From Candidatus Obscuribacterales bacterium (lineage in GTDB: Bacteria > Cyanobacteriota > Vampirovibrionia > Obscuribacterales > Obscuribacteraceae): 64,000 bases of DNA. The notes beneath the pieces were generated by a model that saw only the letters and a program-made list of their open reading frames with translations, was not told the origin of the DNA and made no database searches. A program made the translations under genes and the position numbers. The DNA is taken from positions 1-64,000 of the forward strand of contig JACKCM010000003.1 in assembly GCA_020634035.1 (NCBI GenBank), in the 5' to 3' direction. Below are positions 43,576 through 52,589 of the stretch, piece by piece; positions within the stretch are counted from its first letter, which is position 1, and each line of letters opens with the position of its first letter.

Positions 43576-44427
43576 ATGGTGAGCAGAAGTTTGCAGACAA
43601 AACGATCAGCTCAGGGACATTCAAAGAATCCCAAGACGGATACTTCAAAACAGCATGACCAGATTCATGAATGGCTTGCTAAGTATTCATCCACGCGCGA
43701 TCCTGCGCTGAGGGATTCAATAATTCAGGCAGCCCTGCCGCTGGTAAAAAGAATCGCCTACGGATTAGCAAGAAGATCGACAGACCCTGTCGAAGATTTG
43801 ATTCAGGTCGGCAGTATCGGCTTGATCAAAGCAGTGGATCAGTTCAAGCCCGATGCCGGGGCTAAGTTCCAGACCTATGCCACTCACCTGATTACAGGCG
43901 AGATCCGGCATTATCTCCGGGACAAAACCGCGATGATCCGCGCCCCCAGAGAGTTACAAGAGCTTTCTTTCAGAATCAACCGGCTGGTGCAGAACCTCAC
44001 CGCCAGATTGGGCAGAGAACCTTCCGATACCGAAATCGCCTGCGAGCTCGAAATCCCTGTATCCAGGGTGAACGAGGCTTACGAAGTCGACCGGCGTCGT
44101 ACCCTGATCTCTCTAGATCAGGCTCTTTCCAACGATGCCGGCTCGGAACAGTCTTTAATAGACACCCTGGTCGATGGTAGATACCATAACAACCAGCTTG
44201 CCAAAGAAGACCGCTTCATGCTGGCGGAAGCCATCAAGCAACTCCGGGACGGTCTCAGAGAAGTGGTTCAGCTGACCTTCTACGAAGATCTCAGCCAGAC
44301 CGAAGTGGCTCGTCGCCTGGGCATTTCCCAGATGCAAGTCTCAAGACGCTTGCGCGCCGCCACCACCGAATTACATAAAATCATCACTCAGAAGAGCAAA
44401 AAGGCGCCCGGACAGAAAGGCAGCTAA
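43576..44427 (+). CDS. RNA polymerase sigma factor, SigB/SigF type
   Basis: The 283-residue protein (from the ATG at 43576; a TTG at 43516 is also open) has sigma regions 2, 3 and 4 and lacks region 1.1. Region 2 reads DLIQVGSIGLIKAVDQFKPDAGAKFQTYATHLITGEIRHYLRDKTAMIRAPR. This GEIRHYLRD wording is typical of the stress/sporulation SigB-SigF-SigG group and its cyanobacterial SigF relatives. Region 4 ends ISQMQVSRRLRAATTEL. No anti-sigma factor is adjacent. In cyanobacteria SigF affects pilus genes, which fits its place between the two pilus blocks, but that link is inference. The ABC transporter genes follow 3 bases later. Confidence 0.93.
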   Translation: MVSRSLQTKRSAQGHSKNPKTDTSKQHDQIHEWLAKYSSTRDPALRDSIIQAALPLVKRIAYGLARRSTDPVEDLIQVGSIGLIKAVDQFKPDAGAKFQTYATHLITGEIRHYLRDKTAMIRAPRELQELSFRINRLVQNLTARLGREPSDTEIACELEIPVSRVNEAYEVDRRRTLISLDQALSNDAGSEQSLIDTLVDGRYHNNQLAKEDRFMLAEAIKQLRDGLREVVQLTFYEDLSQTEVARRLGISQMQVSRRLRAATTELHKIITQKSKKAPGQKGS

Positions 44428-44429
44428 AA

Positions 44430-45203
44430 ATGAGCGGCGAGGATGTGATTACCGTGCGCGGTCTTTTCAAAGACCGAGTCAGTAACTTCCTGCGAAAACG
44501 CATCAGAGTGCTGGATAATCTCGACCTTACCGTGAGGCGCGGCGAAACCTATGGATTATTAGGTCCCAACGGCGCGGGCAAAACAACCACGATCAAAATC
44601 CTGCTCGGATTGCTTCGGCCTGACCGCGGCGAAATAAATTTGCTCGGCGCCAAGCCCGGCGATCATACGATCCTGAAAAAAATCGGTTTTCTGCCGGAGA
44701 ATCCATATTTCTACTCTTATTTGACCGCCCACGAGTTTCTGGACTTTGCAAGCCAGCTCTTCGGTCTCGACCGGGGGAAAAGCAAAGAGCATAATCTGGA
44801 GCTGCTCAAAAGAGTCGGTCTGGCAGAAGAATGGGCCGACCGTCCCATGCACCAGTACTCAAAAGGAATGTTGCAACGCCTGGGCATCGCTCAGTCTCTT
44901 GTAAATGATCCAGAGATTCTCTTTCTCGACGAACCGATGAGTGGGCTGGATCCCATAGGCAGAAAAGATGTGCGCGAGATTTTGAGCACTCTGAAAGAAG
45001 AAGGCAAGACGATCTTCTTCAACTCTCATCTTTTGCCCGACGTCAATGAGATCTGCGATCGAATCGGAATTATGCACCAGGGCAGACTGGTGGCAGAGGA
45101 GTCCATCGCCAGTATCTCCCGGGGTGAGAGCTATAAAGCCCTGGAGGATTTCTTTCTTGCCAAGGTCGAAGGAAAGAAAGAGGGCAGCGCCAGAAATGAC
45201 TGA
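44430..45203 (+). CDS. ABC transporter ATP-binding protein (ABC-2 exporter type)
   Basis: The 257-residue ATPase has Walker A GPNGAGKTT, Q-loop-equivalent GFLPENPYFYSYLT, signature YSKGMLQRLG, Walker B EILFLDEPMSGLDP and the switch His in NSHLLPD. The signature and lack of an LSGGQ are typical of the NatA/NosF-like ABC-2 exporters. It begins three bases after the sigma factor and overlaps the permease by 8 bp, so the three genes form one unit. The cargo is unknown. Confidence 0.94.
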   Translation: MSGEDVITVRGLFKDRVSNFLRKRIRVLDNLDLTVRRGETYGLLGPNGAGKTTTIKILLGLLRPDRGEINLLGAKPGDHTILKKIGFLPENPYFYSYLTAHEFLDFASQLFGLDRGKSKEHNLELLKRVGLAEEWADRPMHQYSKGMLQRLGIAQSLVNDPEILFLDEPMSGLDPIGRKDVREILSTLKEEGKTIFFNSHLLPDVNEICDRIGIMHQGRLVAEESIASISRGESYKALEDFFLAKVEGKKEGSARND

Positions 45204-45990
45204 GTTGAAAGCGACTCTGGCCATAGCCCTGAACACCTTCCGAGAATCAGTTCGGGACAGGGTTCTCTATGCCTTTTTCATTTTCGCCTGCCTGATCACT
45301 ATGCTGGGGATTGTTCTGGGCTCGCTATCTATCGGGCAAGAGATCAGAATAATCGAAGATCTCGGTCTATCGGTGATTGCCATAATCGGCGGTATCATCA
45401 CCGTATTCACCGGCACCACCCTGGTTTATAAAGAGCTCGATAAAAGAACTATCTATGTGATCTTCTCAAAGCCTGTGACAAGCTGGCAGTTTGTCTTAGG
45501 CAAGTATCTTGGTCTGGCTGCCTGTATTATTCTGGTGACAGCGGCCATGGGACTTTTTCTGGTGGCACTTATATGGATGGTGGACCCGCTTCACCAGATT
45601 CAGTTGCACCTGCCATGGCTCAGTGGCGCCCTGGGTCTGGTTCTATTAGAGCTTCTCTTCGTTCTTGCCATCGCCACTTTTTTCTCCACCTTCTCGACCC
45701 CGATTATGAGCGTCATATTTACACTTTCTATCTGGTTTATCGGCCACCTCGGCAGCTCTTTGCTGGAGCTCAGCAATATGTCCCAGAATCAAATGGCAAA
45801 GATGATCTTGAGCGGCATCTACTGGATTCTGCCTGATCTGGCAGGTCTTACCAGAATCCGTCTCGAGCTGACCTACATGCAGCCACCCTCCCAGGAAATA
45901 CTCAGCTATCTTGTCTCTTATATCGTCGCTTATGTAGTATTGCTATTGGGAGCGGCAGCGGTGGTGAACGAAAGAAGAGAATTTCCCTAA
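45196..45990 (+). CDS. ABC-2 type transporter permease
   Basis: The start at ATG 45196 (MTELKATLAIALNTFRESVRDRVLYAFF) overlaps the ATPase gene by 8 bp; an earlier in-frame start would lie deep within the ATPase. The 264-residue protein has six hydrophobic segments (for example FFIFACLITMLGIVLGSL and LVLLELLFVLAIATFF) and no periplasmic domain. It resembles the NosY/ABC-2 permeases common in cyanobacteria, which export lipids, copper-related or unknown substrates. Together with the upstream ATPase it would form a dimer-of-pairs exporter. Confidence 0.92.
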   Translation: MTELKATLAIALNTFRESVRDRVLYAFFIFACLITMLGIVLGSLSIGQEIRIIEDLGLSVIAIIGGIITVFTGTTLVYKELDKRTIYVIFSKPVTSWQFVLGKYLGLAACIILVTAAMGLFLVALIWMVDPLHQIQLHLPWLSGALGLVLLELLFVLAIATFFSTFSTPIMSVIFTLSIWFIGHLGSSLLELSNMSQNQMAKMILSGIYWILPDLAGLTRIRLELTYMQPPSQEILSYLVSYIVAYVVLLLGAAAVVNERREFP

Positions 45991-47379
45991 GTGCTTCAAT
46001 TCTCAGATATCAACATTTTTCTGAGTGCCGAGCAATATGCTCTGGCCAGGGCTGTCCTGGTGGTCGTGCTCGGCATCTGTGTGGGCTCATTTCTCAATGT
46101 TGTCGCCCTGCGCTCGCTAAAAGAACAGTCCTGGATCTTCAAAAAATCCCATTGCCCTTCCTGTGAGCACCATCTCGGAGTCCTGGATCTTATTCCAATA
46201 CTCTCTTATCTGCTCTTAAAAGGACGATGCCGCCACTGCAACACGGTTATTTCCTGGCAATATCCGGTGGTAGAAGCCTTCACCGGTTTGATGTTCTATC
46301 TGATTTTCAATTTTTTTGGATTGACTATCCACGGGCTTGCCATGGCGTTTTTCGGCTGTGTTCTTATCGCAGTCTGTATCACAGATTTCAGAGAAAAACT
46401 GATCCCGCATGAAATCACCTATCCGGCCATGCTCATAGGCATCGCCTATCGAAGCTTCTTTATGCTCGATAGAGCCGACCCTAACGCCCAGCACCACTTC
46501 GGCAATCTCTTTGCCCAGAAAGCACCTGGTATCACTTTCTCTCTGCTTTACACCCAGCAAACCCTAGAATACATAGGCTTCCACCAGGATATTTTTATGA
46601 ACACCCTGGCCGGTATCGGAATAAGCTACATAGTCTTCGATTATATAGACTTCTATGGACTGATGATGCTCAAGTTTCTTCGCGGCGACGAAGAGGAAGA
46701 AGAAGAAGAAGAAAAAAAAGATACTGAGACTGAGACTGAAACTGAAACTGAAACTGAAGAGCCAGACAGTGAGCCCCAGGAAGATATTGCAGAGGTTCAG
46801 TCTGAACTCGAAACAGAACTCGAAACAGAAAGCGAAGAAGAGCCAAGAGAAAAGGCTGAAAGCCCTCAAAAATCAGAAGAAAAATCCGACGACTATGACG
46901 ACGAGGAGGACATCGTCATGGGTGGAGGTGACGCGGTATTATCGGCAGTTATCGCTTCCTGGCTCGGTCTTTCTGGCATGGTTATAGCGGTCACCCTCGC
47001 CTTTTTAGTAGGGTCCTTAATGGGCGCGGTCTATCTATTTGTGGATATGCAGCGCCGCAAAGTGCTTCATACTGTCGCAAAGCCTTTTGGAATCGGATTC
47101 GCAGTCGGAGCGGTGCTTCTCTCCATGCCCCTGATCGCCTTCGGCTCCCTGACCGGCAACATGGCCCCCTGGCTGTCACCCCAGATGGCGACCCTGGCTT
47201 TATCCGGCGGAGTAGCCGGCGGATTAATATCGGCCGTTTTCGCCGGCTCGCGATTCCAGGCCCGCTTTCCTTTCGGACCCGCCTTGGCTATTGGTGCAGC
47301 ATTTGCTATGTTTATCAATGTCCCTGGTGGTCTACAGTCTTTAATGGGCATATTTCACCTGACGGCTAGTTTCCAATAA
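45991..47379 (+). CDS. pilD: Prepilin peptidase PilD with acidic insertion
   Basis: PilD cleaves and N-methylates prepilins. The GTG start abuts the permease stop. The 462-residue A24 aspartyl protease has the N-terminal GSFLNVVALRS, the zinc knuckle HCPSC / CRHC and catalytic Asp132 in ITDFREKLIPHE. The second catalytic Asp314 lies in the canonical MGGGDAVL. Between helix 5 and that motif a strongly acidic low-complexity insert of about 80 residues is present (EEEEEEEEKKDTETETETETE and on). This lengthens the protein well beyond the usual 250-290 residues. About 8 hydrophobic segments remain, several after the GGGD, so the C-terminal region is also extended. Confidence 0.92.
   Translation: MLQFSDINIFLSAEQYALARAVLVVVLGICVGSFLNVVALRSLKEQSWIFKKSHCPSCEHHLGVLDLIPILSYLLLKGRCRHCNTVISWQYPVVEAFTGLMFYLIFNFFGLTIHGLAMAFFGCVLIAVCITDFREKLIPHEITYPAMLIGIAYRSFFMLDRADPNAQHHFGNLFAQKAPGITFSLLYTQQTLEYIGFHQDIFMNTLAGIGISYIVFDYIDFYGLMMLKFLRGDEEEEEEEEKKDTETETETETETEEPDSEPQEDIAEVQSELETELETESEEEPREKAESPQKSEEKSDDYDDEEDIVMGGGDAVLSAVIASWLGLSGMVIAVTLAFLVGSLMGAVYLFVDMQRRKVLHTVAKPFGIGFAVGAVLLSMPLIAFGSLTGNMAPWLSPQMATLALSGGVAGGLISAVFAGSRFQARFPFGPALAIGAAFAMFINVPGGLQSLMGIFHLTASFQ
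46721..46760 (+). repeat. Hexanucleotide repeat encoding Thr-Glu in pilD
   Basis: About six ACTGAG/ACTGAA units in a row, inside the acidic insert of pilD. Each unit codes Thr-Glu, so unit gain or loss keeps frame and changes insert length by two residues. Confidence 0.9.
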
Positions 47380-47396
47380 AGAGCGGTTCTTGGGTC

Positions 47397-49133
47397 GTGT
47401 TCGGATTCAAAAGAAAGCAATCACCCCTCATCGGTATTGATATCAATAGCGATAGCATTACCATGGCGCAGCTCGAGAGAACCCGCAATGGCATAGAAGC
47501 AGTACGTTTCGCCTCCCTGCCCACCCCTGCCAACACCATCCGAGAAGGCCTGGTCACCGACCCTCAGACCGTAGGCGGGTTGATTATGGATCTCTTCGTC
47601 AAAGCTGGTATTCCAGCTTCAGGTCCCTCGCCCACCATCAACACTACCATTCCTGCCCAGTCCGCAGTAATCCGGCTGATGCCCGTACCCACGGGAATGC
47701 CCGCCGATGAACTTGCCGAAGTCGTCACCCAGGAAGCCACGACCCATGTGCCGTTTCCTATAGCCGATGCCAATCTCGATTGGTCGATTATGCCCACCAC
47801 CGAGAGAACTGACCCCGATGGAGTCAGACGGGTGGATGTAATTCTTGCGGCTGTGCAACGCTCTATCATCGAATCTTACTGGCGCACTGCCGACAGTGCA
47901 GGTGCGCTACTGGGCAAAGTCGAAGTCTCTTCTCTGGCAGCGATTCGCGGACTGTCCATCGGAGGCTATGAGTCCCAGGACAAGGTCACCATGACCGTGA
48001 ATCTCCGCCACGACGCCACCGATATCAATTTCATCAAAAACACCATGCCGCTTTTCGGCCGTTCGGTGATCATCGGGGTGGAGACCCTGACCGAAGCGAT
48101 TTCCAGAAGCCTCGATATGGACTACGAAGAAGCGCTGGAGTTGCTTCCGGACATTCCGTTGTTTGGTGCCCCACCAAGAAACGAACGACTGGGAGAAGCG
48201 GCTCAAGTAGCCCGAACCATATTCAGCGACATCACCGATGAACTGGAGCGCTCTCTCGAGTTTTTCGAATCCCAGGCAGGCCAGGTCAAGCTTGAAGAAA
48301 TTGTTCTGACCGGGCCCGGTTGCATGCTCAAAGGTCTGGATAAATTCGTCCAGAGCCGAACCGGGGTTAACACCGTATATGGGGATCCACTCAAACTGGT
48401 TACTTATGATTCTGCCATCATCAGCCCCAGGTTGAAACCGGTAATCACAGCGCTTATAGGATCCTCGGTGGACCCTTCCTGGAACCCGGGTTTTACAGTA
48501 GACCTCGACCTCAATAAAGACGGCAGACTGCCCCTGGTTTTCGACAATAAAAAGACCCAGGTAATTGAGGAAGAAGAAGAGGAGAGAACCTGGTTCATTC
48601 CTGCTGTAAGCGCCTCCACATTGCTGTTTGTGGCAAGCTTTCTCTTCTATGGCTATTTTGCCTATTTCGCGGTACCGAATCAAACCGCAGAGATAGATGC
48701 TTACAACGGCAAAATCGACTCGGCCAAAAAAGAGCTTACCGAAATCGCCAAAATGAAAGACAGCAATGAAGCCCTTGAGACCCGCCGCAAAATACTGAGG
48801 TTTCTGGTGCATCACTCGACAAAATGGTCAGATTATCTTCAAGACCTGAGAGCCAGACTGCCTAAGGGTGTACAGATAGATCATATCGTCTTCGATATGA
48901 GGAAGGTACAGGTAGAAGGTTTCGCCAGAGAATTCGGCGATGTGTCCAAGCTGGCAGTCAATATGGAAGATTCCAAACTAACCGATTCCGCCGTTGTCGA
49001 TTATGCCACCAGAAAAGAGAAGACTCCTGATATGGTGTCATTTGGCGTCACCGTCAATTTCCGCAAAGAAGAGATACGAGACAACAGCCGAATCTCCCAG
49101 GTTCCAGCACCAGGAATTGGAGGGAAGCAATAG
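47397..49133 (+). CDS. PilM-PilN fusion protein
   Basis: Start is GTG 47397. Residues 1-345 are the actin-like PilM (FKRKQSPLIGIDINSDSITMAQLER, then IILTGPGCMLKGLDKFVQ), normally a separate cytosolic protein that binds the PilN N-terminus. Residues about 385-578 look like PilN: a short tail with VDLDLNKD, a run of glutamates, one transmembrane helix (about 398-422), a coiled coil and a ferredoxin-like periplasmic domain (VQIDHIVFDMRKVQVEGFA). The two partners are therefore covalently joined across the membrane. pilO follows with its GTG start sharing one base with the stop. Confidence 0.85.
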   Translation: MFGFKRKQSPLIGIDINSDSITMAQLERTRNGIEAVRFASLPTPANTIREGLVTDPQTVGGLIMDLFVKAGIPASGPSPTINTTIPAQSAVIRLMPVPTGMPADELAEVVTQEATTHVPFPIADANLDWSIMPTTERTDPDGVRRVDVILAAVQRSIIESYWRTADSAGALLGKVEVSSLAAIRGLSIGGYESQDKVTMTVNLRHDATDINFIKNTMPLFGRSVIIGVETLTEAISRSLDMDYEEALELLPDIPLFGAPPRNERLGEAAQVARTIFSDITDELERSLEFFESQAGQVKLEEIVLTGPGCMLKGLDKFVQSRTGVNTVYGDPLKLVTYDSAIISPRLKPVITALIGSSVDPSWNPGFTVDLDLNKDGRLPLVFDNKKTQVIEEEEEERTWFIPAVSASTLLFVASFLFYGYFAYFAVPNQTAEIDAYNGKIDSAKKELTEIAKMKDSNEALETRRKILRFLVHHSTKWSDYLQDLRARLPKGVQIDHIVFDMRKVQVEGFAREFGDVSKLAVNMEDSKLTDSAVVDYATRKEKTPDMVSFGVTVNFRKEEIRDNSRISQVPAPGIGGKQ

Positions 49134-49849
49134 TGCAACTTTATCAACAGGTAGGACTATGTGTGGCACCGCTTCTAGGAACGGTGGTCCTGGCTTTTTC
49201 TCTATTGCAGCCGACCCTGGATGAAGCAGGCATGAAACAGTCTCAGCTGGATTCTCTGAAACAACAGTATGATGTTCTTGAGATAAAACTGGCCCAGAAG
49301 CACCGACTGCTGGCTAAGCGAGCCCTGATTCATAAAGAGATCCAGAAACTGCGCACATCAGTACCGGATAAACCAGATCTGGATTTGCTTATTTTTGATC
49401 TTGAGAAGATGTGCAAAACAAACAACACCTCTCTGCTTGGTGTTGAAGCGTACGATCCGGGCAGATCGAACAAGAAAAAAGAGAATTTGATAGCGAGCCT
49501 GGTTCAAGAGGTGGGCGGCAAGCTGCCTGCAAAACCCAAGAAGCCTCTGCAAAGAGCACCGAATCAGAAAACCGCAGGACAGGAAACCACAGAAGAAGAA
49601 GATCCCCTGGGCCTCAAACATATTACAAGAAGAGTCTATGTAGCCGGAGACTACCAGGGCATGCTGGGAGTGCTTCGGGATCTGGAAGGCTATCAAAGAA
49701 TTGTCGGTGTCAGAGAAATTATCATCGCCATGCCTGAAGACGAGAAAAAAGAGGCGACAAAAACCCTGGCGGCAGAAAAAGGCAAAGAGCTTGGTCTTTC
49801 TTCACCGGTCATGACCTTTCTTCTGCATATCTATTATCTGCCAACCTAG
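49133..49849 (+). CDS. pilO: Type IV pilus alignment protein PilO
   Basis: PilO pairs with PilN in the periplasmic alignment complex. The 238-residue protein has a short cytosolic N-terminus, one membrane helix (about 8-26), a coiled coil (about 35-75, QLDSLKQQYDVLEIKLAQKHRLLAKRALIHKEIQKL) and a C-terminal ferredoxin-like domain containing YVAGDYQGMLGVLRDLEGYQRIVGVREI. A charged, low-complexity segment (about 120-160) is inserted between them. The GTG start shares one base with the PilMN stop codon, showing tight coupling. Confidence 0.9.
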   Translation: MQLYQQVGLCVAPLLGTVVLAFSLLQPTLDEAGMKQSQLDSLKQQYDVLEIKLAQKHRLLAKRALIHKEIQKLRTSVPDKPDLDLLIFDLEKMCKTNNTSLLGVEAYDPGRSNKKKENLIASLVQEVGGKLPAKPKKPLQRAPNQKTAGQETTEEEDPLGLKHITRRVYVAGDYQGMLGVLRDLEGYQRIVGVREIIIAMPEDEKKEATKTLAAEKGKELGLSSPVMTFLLHIYYLPT

Positions 49850-49952
49850 AAGCGTCCTATATTTGGCTCTGCAAAGTCCTTAGAAGAGATGAAAAGCAGA
49901 ATAAGCTATTATATATAAAGCATCAGTCTAATAGATATGGACGCCATCTCCA

Positions 49953-50648
49953 ATGAACGCAAGACTCCTAATCATCATTCTGATCGGTGTAATCGCAAGC
50001 GCTGTCACATACCATTTCACCAATAGCGGTGACGGCAGTGGTAGTGGTGGGGTTGCTCTTTTAAACACGCCGCCGAAGGCTCCTGGCAGGACAACGACAA
50101 AAGCCTCAGTGACTACCAGGGCTTCGCAAGATCTGCCCGAAAAGCGCTATTCAGCCACAGGCAGAAAAGAGGCGCGCCTTATATCAAGTGCCGAAGCAGG
50201 CCAGAAAGACCCTTTTGCGCCCATAGACACAGTTTTGAATTCTGCCGGTCTGGATAAATCGGCCAAGATAGATCTACCGCCACCGCCGGAAACCGGAGGT
50301 GACAACGGTCTTCTGCCACCTCCACCAGCCATGGGTGGAGCCGACTTCGGCTCGAATCTGCCACCGGAACCCCAGGCAGACGAAGGTATCTCTGTTGACG
50401 AATTGCCCAACCCACCGGCAAGCCAGAGCCTGAGAAGCAAACTGAGCCTCAACGCCATCCTCGGAGACAAAGCGGTGCTGGCTCTGAAAGACAAAGCCTA
50501 TGCAAGCTCCCATGGTCTGAAACAGTTTGTCACCCTGGGCAAAGGCGACAGCTACGAGACCGTCCGCCTGGTCTACCTTGACGACGATAGAGCCGTCATC
50601 GAAGAAGAAGGCAACACCAGAGAGCTGCGTCTGCCTGAGATCAGATAA
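49953..50648 (+). CDS. Pilus assembly protein, PilP-like
   Basis: The 231-residue protein has an N-terminal hydrophobic helix (residues 4-21), a long Pro/Gly-rich linker and a small C-terminal beta-rich domain (LSLNAILGDKAVLALKDKAYASSHGLKQFVTLGKGDSYETVRLVYLDDDRAVIEEEGNTRELRL). The motif KDPFAPID before the linker resembles the DPF of PilP and GspC. Its place after pilO supports a PilP-like link between the alignment complex and the secretin. The lipobox of classical PilP is absent, so it is anchored by the helix. The secretin gene is not in this window. Confidence 0.75.
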   Translation: MNARLLIIILIGVIASAVTYHFTNSGDGSGSGGVALLNTPPKAPGRTTTKASVTTRASQDLPEKRYSATGRKEARLISSAEAGQKDPFAPIDTVLNSAGLDKSAKIDLPPPPETGGDNGLLPPPPAMGGADFGSNLPPEPQADEGISVDELPNPPASQSLRSKLSLNAILGDKAVLALKDKAYASSHGLKQFVTLGKGDSYETVRLVYLDDDRAVIEEEGNTRELRLPEIR

Positions 50649-52251
50649 GCTTGCGGTCAGAGATCATAAAAGTCCTCTGCGGGGAGAGCATTTCGCAAAA
50701 ACGCTTATCGTGAGAGACCATTATGATGGTGCCTCGGTATTCTTTCAAAACATTCTCCAGCGCCTCGATTGAATCTATATCCAGATGATTGGTGGGCTCA
50801 TCGAGAATGAGCACATCCGGTGCCGATTTGAGAATCAATGCCAACTCAAGACGGGTGCGCTCCCCTTCGCTGAGCAGGTCGATAGATTGACCGAGAGTCG
50901 CTCCGGTAAGCCTTATCCGACTGAGATATCTGCGAATCTCCGCCTCGCTGCCCCAGTCGGCAAAGAGACTGAGCACCGTGGTCTCAGGCAAGAATGCAAA
51001 CTCAGATTCGTATTCACATCGACCCTGGCTGAGATGGCCGAATCGAAGGTAGGGATTTCGATCAATCTCTCCAGCCAGAGCAGGCATCCGCCCCATCATC
51101 GTATTGACCAGACTGGACTTACCCGCTCCGTTATCCCCAAAGAGAGCAACTCTTTCGCCGTGGCAGATCTCGAAACTGGCATCTTCAATCAGAACACGGT
51201 CGGCACTGAAACCGACACAGAGATCGCGGGCCACCACTGCCATGCTCTGCCGGTGGGGGCGCCCGGCTATGCCGAGTTCGAAACAGGGCGCTGCCACCAC
51301 TCGAGTATTGTTTGTAACCTTGCTCTCCAGAATCTTGCCCAGCCGACACTCCCGGGCTTTTGCTTTAGCCGCCACCTTCTTACTGCGTCCCCTGATGTAA
51401 TCGTTGGTGGTGGCACGCTCGACCCGGGAGGCTTGCTCTTTTGTCTTTCTGATATCTTCGGTCAGCCTCTCTATTAAGCGTTTCTCAACCTCCTGCTTCG
51501 CTGCATTGCGGACTCGTTCGACTTCTCTGACCTCCATAGCCCAGCTGTAATTGCCCTGATAAGATTTCACAGAGCGGCTGAATGGCTCAAGTACTAGAGT
51601 GCGTGAGCAGGTCAGATCTAGAAAGTCCCTGTCATGTGAGACGATCAATAAAGTCTTGGAGCAAACACTGATAAAGTCAATAAGCCATTCTCTGCTCTTG
51701 CTATCGAGATTATTGGTAGGCTCATCCAACAAAGCCAGTTGATAACGGCTCGAGGTCAAAGAACAAAGAGCTGCTCTTATTCTCTCGCCACCACTTAACT
51801 GGCCGGAATCAAGAAGCTCCGGGTCACAAGAGCCTGTATCGAAATCCATTAGAGACAGCTCTTTCTCTATCACCGCCAGATGCCGCCAGCCGCCCAGACG
51901 CTCGAATTCTTCGAAAGCCTTTTCATATTCGGCATTTAAGAACCGGCTGGCTGCGATCATATTTTCTCTGGCAGCGTGCCATTGCGGAGCAGCCAGGGCA
52001 AGCAAGCTGCGCTGCGAGAAGTAACTATCCCGGCAATTTATATAAACCATCTCTTCCACCGGTGGACCCAGGATGGTGCCCCTCAAAGTATGCTTCTCCA
52101 GCTTGCCTGCGATGAGCTTGAGCAAAGTGGATTTGCCGGACCCATTCGGTCCGACAAGGCCTACACGGTCTCCGGCTTCGACCTTTAGAGAGACATCTTC
52201 GAAAAGCTTCTTGCTATCGAAGGCAAAATTGAGTTTGTGTAATTCGAGCAT
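50641..52251 (-). CDS. ABC-F family ATPase
   Basis: The ATG at 52251 is supported by GGGAGG 7 nt upstream; the frame is open 22 codons further. The 536-residue cytosolic protein has two ABC domains: the first with Walker A GPNGSGKST and LSGGERIRAAL, the second with GDNGAGKSS and LSEGERTRLEL. Walker B motifs are LALLDEPTNNLD and VLILDEPTNHLD. A charged linker (about 235-320) lies between them and no membrane helices are present. ABC-F proteins act on the ribosome in translation or antibiotic resistance; subfamily placement is uncertain. Its stop overlaps the convergent pilP-like gene by 8 bp. Confidence 0.93.
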   Translation of the reverse strand: MLELHKLNFAFDSKKLFEDVSLKVEAGDRVGLVGPNGSGKSTLLKLIAGKLEKHTLRGTILGPPVEEMVYINCRDSYFSQRSLLALAAPQWHAARENMIAASRFLNAEYEKAFEEFERLGGWRHLAVIEKELSLMDFDTGSCDPELLDSGQLSGGERIRAALCSLTSSRYQLALLDEPTNNLDSKSREWLIDFISVCSKTLLIVSHDRDFLDLTCSRTLVLEPFSRSVKSYQGNYSWAMEVREVERVRNAAKQEVEKRLIERLTEDIRKTKEQASRVERATTNDYIRGRSKKVAAKAKARECRLGKILESKVTNNTRVVAAPCFELGIAGRPHRQSMAVVARDLCVGFSADRVLIEDASFEICHGERVALFGDNGAGKSSLVNTMMGRMPALAGEIDRNPYLRFGHLSQGRCEYESEFAFLPETTVLSLFADWGSEAEIRRYLSRIRLTGATLGQSIDLLSEGERTRLELALILKSAPDVLILDEPTNHLDIDSIEALENVLKEYRGTIIMVSHDKRFCEMLSPQRTFMISDRKLI

Positions 52252-52310
52252 GCAAAAACCTCCCGCTCTCGATTCGCTGACAAACAACGATGCGAAAGCA
52301 TGCAAATGAA

Positions 52311-52340
52311 GCCGCACCAGATGCGGCGTCAGCTCCGCAT
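52311..52340 (-). promoter_or_regulatory. Possible attenuator leader of the ABC-F gene
   Basis: Two hairpins on the minus strand share bases and cannot form together: ATGCGG (52340-52335) with CCGCAT (52326-52321), and GCCGCA (52327-52322) with TGCGGC (52316-52311). A short ATG-Arg-Ser-stop frame overlaps the first arm. This layout fits a leader that switches structure when ribosomes stall, as known for some ABC-F resistance genes. No poly-U follows the second stem. The rest of the gene-free stretch 52252-52589 shows nothing else recognisable. Confidence 0.35.
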
Positions 52341-52589
52341 TTCAGCATGACCCCGAACGGGCGTCAAAGCCTGAAACACAGACCAAAACTATATTCAATC
52401 AGAAAGTTTAAATAGAAATATCCATTTCAATACCACCGGCTATAAATCAGATGAGAAGCGCAATTCTTGATCTACGCAATTTTCACTGGCGTGTACCTTT
52501 TTTTGCTCCACGACGGGAGGGTGGTTGTCTTATAGAATAAAACTATAACCCGGAAGAATAGGTTTTGTCAAAAACACAAAAGTACAAGA

